Assembly (NCBI GenBank): GCA_013407085.1
Contig: JACCGJ010001774.1
Coordinates: forward strand, 1 to 64,000
Direction: 5' to 3'
DNA from: Atriophallophorus winterbourni
Taxonomy: Eukaryota > Platyhelminthes > Trematoda > Plagiorchiida > Microphallidae
DNA: 64,000 bases
Part shown: positions 32,374 through 44,207 of the stretch, piece by piece
Layout of the letters: the number at the start of each line of letters is the position of its first letter
Position numbering within the stretch: position 1 is the stretch's first letter
Notes under the pieces: model-generated
What the model was told of the DNA's origin: nothing
What the model saw: only the letters and a program-made list of their open reading frames with translations
Database searches by the model: none
Made by a program: the position numbers and the translations under genes

Positions 32374-33740
32374 TTGATGAGAGCTTATTTGACAAGAGGC
32401 GAATTCCGTTTTAATCGAGATGATGTCGCAAAATTCCGATTGATGCAACACCCAAAAAGGCATTTATCCGGGTTAAACACAACACCAAATTGTGATAGTC
32501 GCCTGAAAAATTCCACGCATCTCTTTTACATGTCCCACTTGAGCCGAAATTGCAATGAGGACGTCATCAATATATACATGAACGAACGATAGTCCTTCTT
32601 AAAATCAATCCAAGAATCTCTGAAGGTTTTGAGCATCGTTGCGTAAACCAAAGGATAAATTTAAAAAATAAAAAGACCGAAAGGTGCGGGGATGGTTGTT
32701 TTTTGGATAGATTTTTCAGCGTCAAATATCTGGTGATAAGCACGCACCAGAGTAGAAAACTGTCTTTCAATGCAAGGAAAGAGCGAAGTCATGGATGTTG
32801 GGAATGGGGTAGCGATCGGGAATCGTAACTCTGTTTATAGCACATAATCTTCACATGGACGCCAAGCAGCAGCTTTAATTTTCTCTACCATTTGGAGGGG
32901 GATTGCCCCGGGCGATTCATATCGTCGTATGATTATATGTCAAAACATATGTGCAAATTCAAGCTTTGATAACTCGAACGTGTTCGGATACAAACGACGT
33001 GGTCTTCTAAACAATGGATGACCACGGTTTAGAATCTGGTGTTTAACGTCATGCCTAACAGAAGTACATTGCGTACGTGGTGTAAAAACTTCGAAACATT
33101 CTGTTAGAAAGTCACTGAACGCTCGTGGGATGTCCAGGGTATGTATTCGAATGGTTTGAACGGGGAATCAGATGAGTACCAAGTAAATTCATCTTTGTTG
33201 AATTGTCAGTGAGCTGACGTCCAGAAATTTTGGCTGGATGATTAAATAGAAAAAAGGAAATCCTCGCCCATAATTAGTACTTTGACATTGGCGAGCGTAA
33301 AAATCCTTTGAAATTTAGGTCTGACACCCAATTCGATATAAAGTGATCGTTGAGCAAAAGTAGAAATTTACGTGCCGTTTGCGACCTGTAATGTCAACGA
33401 CGATAGGTTCTTGCGTTCCATATTTGATGGTGGGAGGACACTAATTTCCGCAAAAGTGTTGAAGATGAATCGCATTTTCATGGCCCTGTCGGTAAAGTAG
33501 AAAAATAGTCTTTGAAGATTTCCTGACAAACTGACGTGTCTACTTCCTGGTCTCGCGGTTATTCTGTTTGGACGAAGTTGATTTCTAATTTGCGAGGTAA
33601 CCTTCTAATGCAGGGCCTATGCACCAAATCTACGATGATAAAAGCAATAACTCGATCCGTTAGATCGACTCGTGGATCGTTTCTCGGGCTGACGGGGATG
33701 ACGATTTCGAAAGTTACTGCGAGATCGTGCGATGTTTTGT
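32374..33740 (-). pseudogene. Ty3/gypsy protease-RT relic
   Basis: On the minus strand and in several frames: a linker (about 33730-33560) with VTFEIVIPVSPRNDPRVDLT; protease-like SSLTLQVANGTxISTFAQRS, ELGVRPKFQRIFTLANVKV and GEDFLF (about 33400-33250); the RT entry box with GQSPSKW, KLKLLLGVHVKI (about 32920-32860); YxxINRVTIPDRYPIPNIHD (about 32840-32780); FxLSFGLRNDAQNLQRFLD (about 32680-32600); and SFVHVYIDDVLIAISAQ, the catalytic YIDD box intact (about 32590-32540). The order is that of gypsy pol. RNase H and integrase were not found here; the integrase piece at 25.1 kb is on the same strand but 7 kb away. Confidence 0.75.
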
Positions 33741-33813
33741 AATTAATTAAATAAATAAATGTTTCATTTTTGGAATTCCAAGGCATGCTAAGCATGATCG
33801 ATAGTTATCAAAG
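33741..33813 (-). repeat. Short dispersed module, copy 6
   Basis: AATTAAATAAATAAATGTTT, then CATTTTTGGAATTCCAAGGC and ATGCTAAGCATGATCGATAG. The GGAATTCC and CATGCTTAGCATG-like parts can both form short hairpins. Confidence 0.75.
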
Positions 33814-33834
33814 TTTTTTGTATACATACTTGAA

Positions 33835-34830
33835 AAGGTTATCGAGTGGTCTGTTACATGGGATCTACCAGTTAACTTCTCAAAAACCTATCTCTTGTCG
33901 AAAGTCGGCAAGAAGCTGGCGGTAGCTGGCCCAGATGGTACACTTGTGATAACTGGGGTGCCGAGAGTACGCGACTTAAGTATAGAGATTTCTGCGGACT
34001 TCAAATGGGCTGATCAATGTGCAGCAGCTGCACATCGTGCTAGGAGCGCGCTGTTCCGCCTTCGATCAGTTTTATCCTGCAGGTCCCCGGAGGTTTTCAT
34101 ACCTATATACAAGGCTGTCGTTAGACCTCATCTCGAGTAATGCATTCAAGCTTGGTCACCTTATCTTGGAAAAAATATTGCAAGGCTTAAGGGTGTTCAG
34201 CGCCTTGCTACTCGTATGATCAAAGGGCAATCAGGTTGATCTTCTGAGCAAAGACTATTAAGTCTAGGGTTTTTTTTCACCGAAAAGAAGGCGGCTGCGT
34301 GGGGACCTGATAGAAACCTTCAAGATCATGGCCGGTTTTAGTACTGTTCAACCAGGTGTAATGTATGTTCTCGCACCCAATATGGGTACTCGAGGTCACC
34401 CTCTGAAACTGGCCAAACAACATGTCAGGTCAAATGCTCGTGAGCACTTCTTCAGTGAAAGAGTAGTAAGCTACTGGAACTGCTTACCTGAAGATGTCGT
34501 GAACTCTAACTCTGTAATGTGTTTCAAGAATAGACTTGATGCCGTATGGAGCTCATTATTTCCTGCATTTTGCCCCTAATTGAATAATGATATTGTATAT
34601 ACCTGGTCTTTGAAATGCACTAATGTCTCCTCACCTTTGGTGAGGGGAGTTTTTGCTCTACATTCCAGGTAACCATCCTACCAGAAGAAATCTGTGAACC
34701 TATTTTGTTTGAAGTGGTGGGCGCTCATTCTGGCATACCACCGGAAGAAATCTGGACGCTTGATTGGCGACCTAGCCACTTATCGTCCTGTGCAACCTAA
34801 GCCTGAACCTGAACCTGAAAAATGGACAAT
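33835..34830 (+). mobile_element. LINE-A related copy, 5'-truncated
   Basis: The RT thumb and C-terminus are read on the + strand: RDLSIEISADFKWADQCAAA, AHRARSALFRLRSVLSCRSP and AVVRPHLE, ending in TAA at 34138-34140, then KGVQRLATRMIKGQSG in the same line. After shifts, TRGHPLKLAKQHVRSNAREH and VSYWNCLPEDVV precede a natural stop at 34577. The 3' UTR ends with a GGACGCTTGATTGGC box and a CTGAAC-unit tail (34790-34820). It is about as similar to copy A1 as copy 3838-4965 is, probably a sister subfamily. Confidence 0.85.
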
Positions 34831-35189
34831 AATTATTAACATTTTCAAGGCCATACGTGCTGGGAATTTTTCGTTCGTTAAAATGGTTAAGGGAAATGAT
34901 AATCAATCAGTTTTACAAAAATTCAATATATGAGCAGTTATTGTATGAAAGGAAAATCGGGTGAGGGGAAAAATGACACAAAGGATATTAAAGAACGATG
35001 GACCGGAACATCGAAAACGTGAGGAATCTCGAAGAGTCAGAATCATCAAAAATGTTCAGTTGGAACACATTGTTATTGTCGAAAAATATGTGTTGAATGG
35101 AGAATGTCTTTTTGTGGGTGTTCGTAGAAGATTCGGTGTCGCAGCGTTGCTTCATTTGTGAGCCGGAATTCTTCACATGGATGTAAAGA
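34831..35189. other. No recognised feature
   Basis: No motif recognised. The frame at 34961-35161 is not supported by any family resemblance. Confidence 0.3.
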
Positions 35190-36160
35190 GGTTATCTGGA
35201 GGATAAATACTAAGGGACTGAGTAAATGTTCATTTTAAAGGTTGAAAAACTGATATCACTGTTAATATCCAGTAATGCCATGATTGTATAGTTCATCTAA
35301 TGAGACATCTAGGTTGAGAAGTTTCGTTAATTTTCCAACTGTGAGAAATGAATTCAGATGTGATTTAACATCACATAGTGAGGTACAAATTCTATTTTTC
35401 GAGGAATATTCCAGAGTTAAACGTATTTATTTAGGTAGAAGTTACTCCTTACTTTTATACAGGATCTAGGTAATTTATCTAGGTTATCTTTATTTCTTAA
35501 ATTATATCTAGGACCTTGTCGGAAGCGAATAGACGAATTTATATCTATATTATCAAAAGATATTATTCTAAAGAACAGTATTAGATTGTGTCTAATTCTA
35601 CGGAACCATAGTGGTTCTAGCTTGAGCTGCTTACATCTTTCTCTATATCATTGATTCGAGCTATATCCGGTGATCGATTGGGTAAAAGTACGTTGTACTT
35701 TTTCCAAAGCGATGCTATCGGTTTTATTTATACTGCTTTATATTATATTACAGTAATCAAAGAGGGGTATGGTGTAAAGTTTATAAAGTCCTAGCTTACA
35801 GTGTGGGAGACTAAAGAACTTATGAATCATATTAACACTCTGCTTTGCCTTTGAGATCACGTGATGTATATGCTCGTTGAATGTAAGCGATGCTGAATAT
35901 TTGAACTCAAGATCACGTGTGCAATCGATAATTTGAATAGGATCACTATTAAGAAGGATTGAGTTATCAGAAATTGTACATCTTAAAGGCATGAACTTAG
36001 ATTTTTCTACAGAGAATGAGAGACCAATAATTTTACCTTATTTGGATAAAGCATTCAAATCATTGTTAAGTCTGGCAATGTAAGTTTGTGTTTCAGAAGA
36101 TGGGAAGGAAATTACTACTTTCATGTCGTCTGCGAACAAGAATAGTTCGAATAGGCTGAA
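35190..36160 (-). mobile_element. LINE-C copy C4, 5'-truncated
   Basis: It begins in the RT catalytic box (LFLFADDMKVVISF, about 36155-36110), then LNNDLNALSK, and an open frame 35992-35738 with MPLRCTISDNSILLNSDPIQ and HHVISKAKQSVNMIHKFFSL. A degenerate C-terminus and a 3' UTR ending near 35190 follow, with the GATAAATACTAAG block shared with C2. Its 5' end abuts the LINE-B piece at 36165, which loses its RT there. Confidence 0.78.
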
Positions 36161-36446
36161 GCATCAGCAGTTTCTGCTGCAGTTGTTGTTGTTTCAGCTG
36201 GTGTGTTCACGGACGCTACTCCAGGTTTCACCTTAGCTTGATCGTTAACCATACGATATAGTATTTTGGGGTTTCGCTCCATCCTGCTTGATATTACTTC
36301 TTGGAAGCACAACTTGTCTTGGATAACAAATTTGCTTACTTTGTTCCGCAGTAAACGGAATGCTTCCCAGGTCTTAGATGATGGGTTTTGTCGATGGTGT
36401 CGCCAAGCGATGTTTCGTACCGTTAACCACTTAGGAGTTCGGCTTC

Positions 36447-37303
36447 TTAATTTAAATTTAAAGTTTTCCTTGAGTTCATGAGGACAAATTTGGAGCTCAA
36501 TTTGATTGAACTTTTGAGATTAGATATTAGCCATATCCAAAACTCATGTACGTTGCTTGTTTCCGGTTGACAGTTAAACTTGTTTTTCAGAGCATCACTC
36601 AACTCCATAGTGTAGATTCGCCTAACTGTTTTACGGGCATCATTTGTTCTTACAGCTTCGAACAGATAGTCAAACTGGATGACGACGTGATCACTTAGTC
36701 CCAGAGGACTTTCGTAAGCAACGTTATCAATGTCATTTTCATTGCTTGTCAAAACGAGATCTAAGAGTGAGGGTAAATCGTTTCTGCGGTATCCGATATT
36801 ACATGTAATGTTGTTATAAAGAGGAATATCGTCAAACAACACACCGAATGCGCGCTCGAGGGAGTGTTCTGGGTAAATGGTACTGCTCTGCAGATTCGGT
36901 AAATTGAAGTCAACCATAAACAAAAATCAACAAATATATCTGGGCGTAACCATGCGAATTTTATTCAGTAGGGCCAGGTTGAGAGTTTCCTGTGCAGACG
37001 GTGGGCGATTGAGCACCAGAGTGTATCTAGCAACACGATGTCTGGATCCGTACTCTCACAGCACAGGAGGTTTTGGCTATAATACAAAGCTACTCCTACT
37101 TCTCTGGTTTCACGGTCATGACGAATAAGTGACATTCCTGGTAATTCTAGTTCACTATTTGTTTGCTGGTACTGCAGCCACGTTTCCGTTACGACGATAA
37201 TGTCTGGTGAACATATCAGAACAACTGCACGCAGTTCACCGATTTTGTTTCCGAGACATTGTGCGTTAGTGTAGATGCATTTCATAGTTGTTTTTCTCAA
37301 CAA
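36447..37303 (-). pseudogene. LINE-B (B5) APE-type endonuclease
   Basis: The first frame (37303-36965) has MKCIYTNAQCLGNKIGELRA, the opening box, SPDIIVVTETWLQYQQ with the catalytic Glu, and IRHDRETREVGVALYYSQNL. A second frame (36923-36447) has MVDFNLPNLQ, where G of GDFN is changed, PSLLDLVLTSNENDID and SPLGLSDHVVIQFDY with the SDH box. In the family this nuclease makes the first nick at the target. The two frames are joined with a shift and missing codons (about 36925-36964). Linker codons SSRMERNPKILYRMVNDQ follow to 36165. Confidence 0.85.
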
Positions 37304-37347
37304 AGATAGGGTGTGGGGAAGAAGGCTAGTGGAGTGCAGAATATATG

Positions 37348-38878
37348 TTAGGCCGACTCCTCCAGAGTCGGCAACTGAAGGTTGTTTGCTTGCAGGGATG
37401 CTTGATCGTTTTGGGGTTGTACTGTCGGAATACAGTGAACTATCGTATCGGCTGAAAATGTTTCTGACATGTCAACAACTGATCGACTTGGTAGTGTTTC
37501 TATTGAACTTAGTGGTGCATCTATCTTTCCAATATGGTGTTTCGATGCACCTAGTCTAATTTCTCGCGGGATTATTCTGTGGCTATTTTCCCAACGAGTT
37601 TTGACCGTGTTCAACATTTACTTACGCAAGAACGTTATTTTAAGGGGCTTAGGACCGATGCCCTTATAATTCGTAGATTTGGGGATGCGGAACGTGTCCG
37701 TCACAGCTACATCATGCAAACCAAGTATATCACTGAAAAATCTCCATTGTAACTGATCGTGCTTGCGCTGCACCGCTTTATCAGTTGATTCATCAGCTTC
37801 TGGAACTCCCAAAAGGATTAAACCTCGATCATCCCTCTGTTCCGTTTGGTTTTGTTGCTGGTCCTTTAGGGTCCTTTCCCACCAGGGCACATCAGCAAAG
37901 ATCCGTGCAGTGGTCTCTGAACGCTCCTCACGCAAGAGGAAAGCGAATAGTAAGATGTTTTCAAGAACACTTTTAGAGTGAACCGTGATTCGTAGCAATC
38001 TTGGCTGGTCCAGATTTGAAGGAGTAGGTTTACGACTTAGTCGTATCAATGATAGTGGTTCAACTGGCTCCAAGTCCATTATGGTGCACAACCTTTTTCA
38101 TTCTTCTTTATCGTGCTTTAGCCTGTCCCCTAGTAAGGTGGCACTCGTTTCATTTATGTTAGTGCGAATCACGTTTAGTCCATGGACTGAATATACACTG
38201 TGTGTTTGGCGCTTTCGCTGGTTGCTGGACGTTTCAACTACCTTAGATCGGATACCTATAGTGTCCACTTTGGGAGTGTTTGGCACCATGACTTTTGGTT
38301 TTAAACCTGAGGGTTTTTGCTGATCCTTCAGGTGAGCAGGTGGCTTTGGCTGCGTATCTTTTTGCGGACCATGGATGTTTTGTGCAGACAGGCCTTTAAC
38401 AGTCGCATTTGTAAAGGTGGCCTTTTGAACGCTCCTCAAGACACTCCGGCACATTTGCAACAGCTAAACATTCGTGTTGAAAGATCGAAGATTTAGCGTT
38501 CATCTGACTGGTATTTCCGTCAGTGGTTTCCGATTTATTGAAAAATATACTGGCAAAAAGTGAATTTTGAGCCTCTACCGATGTTTTCAACGTTTGTATG
38601 ATAAGTTCTAAGCTCAGCATCCGATCATCAAGGTTGCTTTGCGCAACACTTTTTCGAGCAGTTAAATCTGCGTTTGGTTTAGCTCGACAACTTTTGCACA
38701 CGTAGCATACATCAGGCATGTTTTCATCCATCAGGATCGATAGCGCATCCAGGGTCAATGATTTGTCCCATTTTGCGTGACATTTGTGGGAACAGTTTTG
38801 ACACGTGACAGATTTGACCTTACCACTGACAACTTTCATGCAGACGACACACGTTTCGCGAACATCAGATTGTTTCAT
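37348..38878 (-). pseudogene. LINE-B (B5) ORF1 with PHD-like zinc finger
   Basis: Four adjacent open segments (38878-38396, 38460-38098, 38091-37618, 37617-37348) make one ORF1 broken by a frameshift near 38430 and two stops. It begins with a true ATG: MKQSDVRETCVVCMKVVSGK. Residues 10-70 hold CVVC, CQNC, HKCH and CYVCKSC, a PHD-like finger as known in CR1-type ORF1. A coiled stretch follows (LDDRMLSLELIIQTLKTSVE). The middle has DVPWWERTLKDQQQNQTEQ and LILLGVPEADES; the end has FFSDILGLHDVAVTDTFRIP and NYKGIGPKPLKITFLRK, which look like an RNA-binding domain. It serves as the template for recognising the split ORF1 around the Tigger insertion. Confidence 0.82.
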
Positions 38879-39060
38879 GTTAACGAGGTCAACCGAAAGT
38901 ACAAATCAGATCACAAAAGTTGATACTGCTGCGGTTGGTCTGTGTGGTATTTGGCGAAGTTGACGGAAAATGACGGGTTGTCGGAAAATTTCGTCACTCG
39001 AATTAGCTGCTAATTTGCCAGATTCCCTTTGAGATTTTTAGCGTGAATTTGATATCACGT

Positions 39061-39668
39061 TGTGTATTTTTCCGAGTAGTTCCTGACAGTGACAAACACC
39101 GATGGAAGAAGAACACACTTCCCAACGTAATATGGCACACAAATTCAAAGAAATCACACCCGACAGACTTGTTCCAAAATAGAACACGTGAGCGGGAAAT
39201 GTACTCAAATTGTGTACATATTTAGATGTAAGCACTGTAACAATAGAAGGACTAAATATGTACGATATTTAAAAAAATATACAAAGATGAAAACACCATA
39301 AACTCTCACCGTGTCAATGATGGAAGTATCTCTACGGTTTCGCTAATAGACGCACTACTATTACGCCTGAAGAACAATCGTGATATTGATCAGTGCTCCT
39401 ATACACAAACGTGGGGTTGTTGACGATTGCCTCATGTTAAAGCGAGTGATATTGATACAGAACGCAATTCATTTGAACGCTCTCGATTTGATCGAAATAA
39501 AACAATAACACCTGCTTTATCATCAAAGTGAAACCCTGAAGATCGAAAATACGATTCCTCTAGACTGTTAGAATCAGTCTCATCGTTTAAATACACCAGA
39601 AACCAAATAACGTTCTAAAATATTTTAAAAGAAATATTAAGTTTTCGTGTTCCATCAATTATCACGGC
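39061..39668. promoter_or_regulatory. Presumed 5' flank and leader of the SAXO-like gene
   Basis: This stretch lies between the LINE-B 5' end and the SAXO start codon, so the gene's promoter and 5' UTR must lie at least partly here unless an upstream non-coding exon exists. No TATA box or other element could be picked with confidence in such AT-rich sequence. Confidence 0.35.
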
Positions 39669-39709
39669 ATGGCAAATGCTAAATGCATTTGTGAAATATG
39701 CTGCTGTGG
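39669..39709 (+). CDS. SAXO1/2-like protein, coding exon 1
   Basis: ATG at 39669 opens MANAKCICEICCC plus two bases GG, then a donor GGTGAGTC. The CxCxxCxCG start is the hallmark N-terminus of the SAXO1/SAXO2 (FAM154) family, whose members bind and stabilise microtubules of axonemes and centrioles. The exon ends in phase 2, and exon 2 begins with a single A that completes the Gly codon (GG+A), followed by RHKCPHRP, giving the family's CGRHxCPH sequence. No stop lies between. The short exon is too small for ORF finding but is supported by exact agreement of motif, phase and donor. Confidence 0.85.
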
Positions 39710-39854
39710 GTGAGTCGGGATTTTATATATTCTTTACATATAAACCAAATTTACATACAACAAAATTGTTAAAAGTGAGAATTCTATAGAACCACTAAAA
39801 CAATGATATATTTCTATTAAAATAGGAACGACGCATAATGAAAACTGCACGAGA

Positions 39855-39882
39855 TGCGATATATATATATATATATATTCTT
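39855..39882. repeat. AT dinucleotide microsatellite
   Basis: Uninterrupted TA repeat in SAXO intron 1. Confidence 0.9.
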
Positions 39883-40039
39883 TATGAAGAGAGAGAGCTG
39901 CACTAAGATAGAATTCATTGATTCGGTGTGATCAAAATTATTAACCACGTAGGTTTTAAGTTTTACGCATGCATCTTAAAAATTATGTTGAATCAACAAA
40001 TTTTTGTGATTTAATTCCCGATAACATTACATTGAGATG

Positions 40040-40480
40040 TACGCCAGGGCAGTTCAATCTGGAGACCTAGCTGCTTCTCATCTTACATGTGCTCCCTCTC
40101 CACGGCTTCACTGGAACCAAAGAAACAGCTAAAGTGATACGTTTGGACAACAATGCCGTCGCAGGAGTTTGCCGGACGATGTTAAATACGACTTCGGACT
40201 ATCTGACGGGACTCCGGCTTTGTATTTTTCCTCAAGTTTGACTCCTTAACCGTTTTCCATTATGGGATGCAGCCATAAGGCAGCGGAGGCTTGAGATGAG
40301 GGTGGAGCACCTCCGTGGATTTACGAGCTCAATCTGCAAGAAACAAGCGGATTTTGAGGCATCAGTCAGCCGCTTTCGCTCTTTCTCTTGTCAGTAGAAA
40401 CAGTATCGCCGGGTCACACAGTTTCATGCGTGCAGGCCAGGAGCTGGACTAGGTTGTTAGTGATTATATGAGACGCGCGT
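40040..40480. other. GC-richer island in intron 1, unrecognised
   Basis: A block of about 440 bp clearly less AT-rich than its surroundings (for example GGCAGCGGAGGCTTGAGATG and GACGGGACTCCGGC). No frame on either strand shows a known motif. An old transposon or SINE is likely. Confidence 0.35.
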
Positions 40481-42850
40481 TATTAGAGCATATTTAAAAT
40501 TAAGAGCTTATCCGCAAAACCGGCTGTGACAACCTTGGAACCATAATAATATTCCGGCTAACAATTATCTACCACCTCTCTACGAACTATCAAAAGGTTG
40601 ATTTTTTGATACTATTTGATGGAAGAGTATCCTACATCATTTCGGATATTACTCTATCAGCGATTATTCACCTCATTCATTTAATGTTATCTCGGTCAAA
40701 GTTAGGTGATCATTTTACATTTTAGATTCATTAAGTTAATATTTTATCATAGTTTATATTGTTTCGATTTTCTCTGTATTAAACATTGAAGTGAATCTTC
40801 AATTCTGAATATTTTCAACCAAACCTTAAACTTACTTCGTTTTACTTCTACTATCAAATATCAACGGTATATTTTCTAAAAATCATCCACGGTAAAACAT
40901 TCGCACGAGTATTCTAAACCAAATCCCGCTGACACCCGAAATAAATTCGCATCGCCATATCAACCTGTAAAATCTGTACACTACATAGAGTTGAAAAAAC
41001 AAAAAATGGTTTTGGAAATCCTAAGTTAAATGAATTTTATTCGGTTTTTCAGTGAAAAGTGACTTCCAATTACATTTTTGAATGCTTTATACTTGCGTGT
41101 TATACACATTTGAGCGAACATTATTCAGGAGCTCAGCGTATACAAGATAAAACCTACTTATTCCAATGAAAAATTGTCGAACCCTTGAGAGTCGACCATT
41201 TGAAGATGAATTGAAACTGCAATTAGCATTGTTACTGATATTTTTGAAAGAGCATCTTCAATCACATGTGAAAGACATGTGATGCATATGGTCTATTGAT
41301 GTTTTCAAAAACACGTCTTTATCAAGTTAAACAATTGGCTGACTAACATCTTGAAAAACGAAGGAACAGAGTGATTATTAATAGATTACATGTGATTTGT
41401 CTCAAATGCGCTCTGGTGATTTCTCAATCGCAATAAAGTTTTCAAAAAATATTTTCGATGCTATTTAAGCGACTATGGGATAGTTTAAATTAGTGAATGC
41501 AGACGTTGATCATTGAAGTTAATCTGTAATGTGTCCTTGGTGGCTCAAAACGTTAGTCATTACATACCACGTTGTGGTTGGATACAGTGCTATGTCCAAT
41601 AATGCAAATCACGCTAACCACTATATGTTATATAAATTTGCATTGACAATTATCTAGCTTGCTGTGATTTAATGAGAAATGCAAAATAATTCTTCCAAAC
41701 ATTAACGTAGTAACTTTCTTCCTCTAAACGAGAAAACATATATACTAAGCTACAGGCTTTTTGCATCTAATTTACTGCCATGTGTTAGTTATATATAACT
41801 ATTCTGAAAGCAATCAATTCTTTGCTTTCCGTGTTATTTTATATCTGCGAGGAATGTCTATCACTAAAGCTATTGTATATTTTAGTCTTGATTCATCAGA
41901 ATACAGAGAATGTTCGTTTTAGTTAGTCATGTAATATAATTACACTGATTCGTCGAACTAAAATTAAATATAGATATTATACATATTAAGTTGCTAAGCA
42001 AAATCTACTCTGACAATCTGAAAAATGATGAAGAATGATGACTTTGGTGCTGTCACGTCGCCAACGAATGTAAACTAAACGTCAATATACCGTTGTTCAT
42101 TCAACGTTATATGTTTCAAACTTTATTTTTTACTTCTCCTATCTAACAAATTAAGGCATCACTCAAGCATCTGTCTCAAACACAGAATCAAATTTATGAA
42201 TGTTCGATTTTGTCAAGTCTTGCGACAAAACACGAAATGCTTAGGTATTGTAAATTTTCAAATAATTGTAAGCATAAAAATACTTAAGCCGAATTTACTG
42301 AAACGTTACAAAGTAATTAACGAAATTTATTCTGAAAACTCATGATAGGCTCAGTAAAAATGAAGAGTAATTATTGCTTATTATTTTGTTGTACATGAAA
42401 GGTGAAAACATTCCAAGCTGGGAGTATACAAATCTGTTACACAAGTGTTGAAATCTGACTACTATTGAATTTATTTAGAATTTCTTTATTTACAAACAAG
42501 TAGACATCATAAAACCAAGCCTACTCCTTTGAACTCTTGTTTTTCAATGCAGAAACATAATACAAAATAGTTGTCGATGAACTTAAACCTAGTGTTCAAT
42601 AAGTTTGCACAAACGTTTTCTTTTGAATGAAACTTTTTTTTACGGTTTTCACTGAGCTACTTGTAAAATATTTGTCACCAGTTACGTATCTAAATCTCCT
42701 TAGAAGTTATGAAATAATAAAGGTGACAGATAGCGAAATGTTTAAAGCTGCATCTCATTGTTAATTTTTACAATAACCGAATTTTTCTATGATTACGCAA
42801 GAGTGCTTCATATTATATTGGAAGAAATTAATGTCAATTTCGCATACAAG
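40481..42850. other. SAXO intron 1 sequence, no recognised feature
   Basis: AT-rich intron sequence. No LINE, exon or RNA gene could be recognised. Confidence 0.4.
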
Positions 42851-42875
42851 AAGAAGAAGAAGAAATTGATTTTAT
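42851..42875. repeat. Short (AAG)n run, possible LINE tail
   Basis: AAGAAGAAGAAGAAATTGAT followed by TTTATTC. On the minus strand it reads as a (TTC)n end after AATAAAATCAATTTC, which fits a LINE 3' tail, but no coding part was found beside it. Confidence 0.4.
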
Positions 42876-43321
42876 TCGTACACACGAATTTTCAGCTGTT
42901 ACAATAATTTCACCACAAATTTAAAAAATGATAAACATGTCCCGACATCGAGTTACAATTTGTCAACTGAACGATTTTTCTTGACCGTCTAAATTGATTG
43001 ACATACGATCCAGTTTACTAGCAAAAGTGTTTCGGTCAAACGTTTCACTGCCAGTCCCGGTGTCTCGTACTTCGTTTTAAAGTGGACGTCCAAATTTGAC
43101 CTCCGTTGATCTGAAACTATTTGATGCATTTTACCCTTGGAGAAAGTAATTGTATGCACGGCCGATTTGAAGGCCCTGTTACATTTAAACTTTCGAAAGG
43201 CAATAAATTGTTCACTATTCTAATTTACGGTGAGATCGGTTAATCATTTGAAACTAGTTTTACTAAGACATGAATAGGATATTTTGAATGCTGAAGATTA
43301 AATTAATTTTGTTGGAAATTT

Positions 43322-43536
43322 CAAGTAGATTAGTAGTGGTTCATCGATTTGATTTCAAAGAGCACGCACACAATCTATGACCAGTTTTATGCTGTTTGTA
43401 CTCATCTGGTAGAAACAGTACGATTACAACAAGTAGATTAGTACTGGTTCATCGATTTATTTCAAAGAGCACGCACACAATCTATGACCAGTTTTATGCT
43501 GTTTGTACTCATCTGGTAGAAACAGTACGATTAGAA
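43322..43536. repeat. Tandem duplication of about 108 bp
   Basis: The unit starting CAAGTAGATTAGTA at 43322 is repeated at 43430 with only a couple of differences (GTAGTGG/GTACTGG and a one-base indel near GATTTGATTTC). Both units contain the block ending GTAGAAACAGTACGATTA. It lies in SAXO intron 1. Confidence 0.92.
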
Positions 43537-44207
43537 CCATAATGGCATGAGAGAGGTGAGAGAAGGTTAACTAACATCAAACTTTGTAACCACTGTTGCA
43601 CTTGTCATGATTGACTTGCAAACGAAAATATGCTACATATGTTATTTATAATTTTGATGCATAGTCATGACAAGTTTAGACAGAACACGTTTCGTTAACA
43701 AGAATGAGTTTGAAGTTGTATGAATTTCGAATTTATTGCGGCTGATTATCAAATAAAGTTGAACGAGTCTTTTACTGACAAATGTCTGCTGTGAAACCTA
43801 TTAGCCAATATTCTTGTTAAGACGCACTATAGTAAGGCAATATCATGTCATTTCAATTTGAAATGTACAGGAGAATTGATGCTGCAACGGAACAAGCATG
43901 TTTTCGCAGTTTTTTGAATTTCAGTTGCAATTCAAACATTGCAAATTCGAAGGGGTTTATTTTTATTGATTACATTTACATAATGATGCGTATTGACTCT
44001 TATTCATCTTTGGTATGCAATCTTTGTGAACCGCAATAGGTACAGCCACGACCGTATGAAATGGAATGAAATTAACGTTTACACAAGCTTGGTTCTAACA
44101 TAACAAATCTCGGTTTACACCTGTCAGTGGGAGCAAAAAATCGATTCAAATAATTTGTTTGATTTTAAGTTTATTAATTTCATCTTTAATTTTTCAAATG
44201 AGATGGG

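Larger units (their letters stand above)
36165..39060 (-). mobile_element. LINE-B copy B5: ORF1 and endonuclease, RT lost
   Basis: The minus strand from about 39060 holds a 5' UTR, ORF1 (38878-37348), EN (37303-36447) and the EN-RT linker to about 36165, where LINE-C begins. It is the only copy here with almost all of ORF1, and it gives the layout of the family. The RT, 3' UTR and tail are absent. Its 5' end points toward the SAXO first exon, about 0.6 kb away and on the opposite strand. Confidence 0.85.

Noticed and set aside
43322..43536. Tandem repeat as a CRISPR-like array
   Set aside because: Only two long, adjacent units without spacers in a eukaryotic intron.
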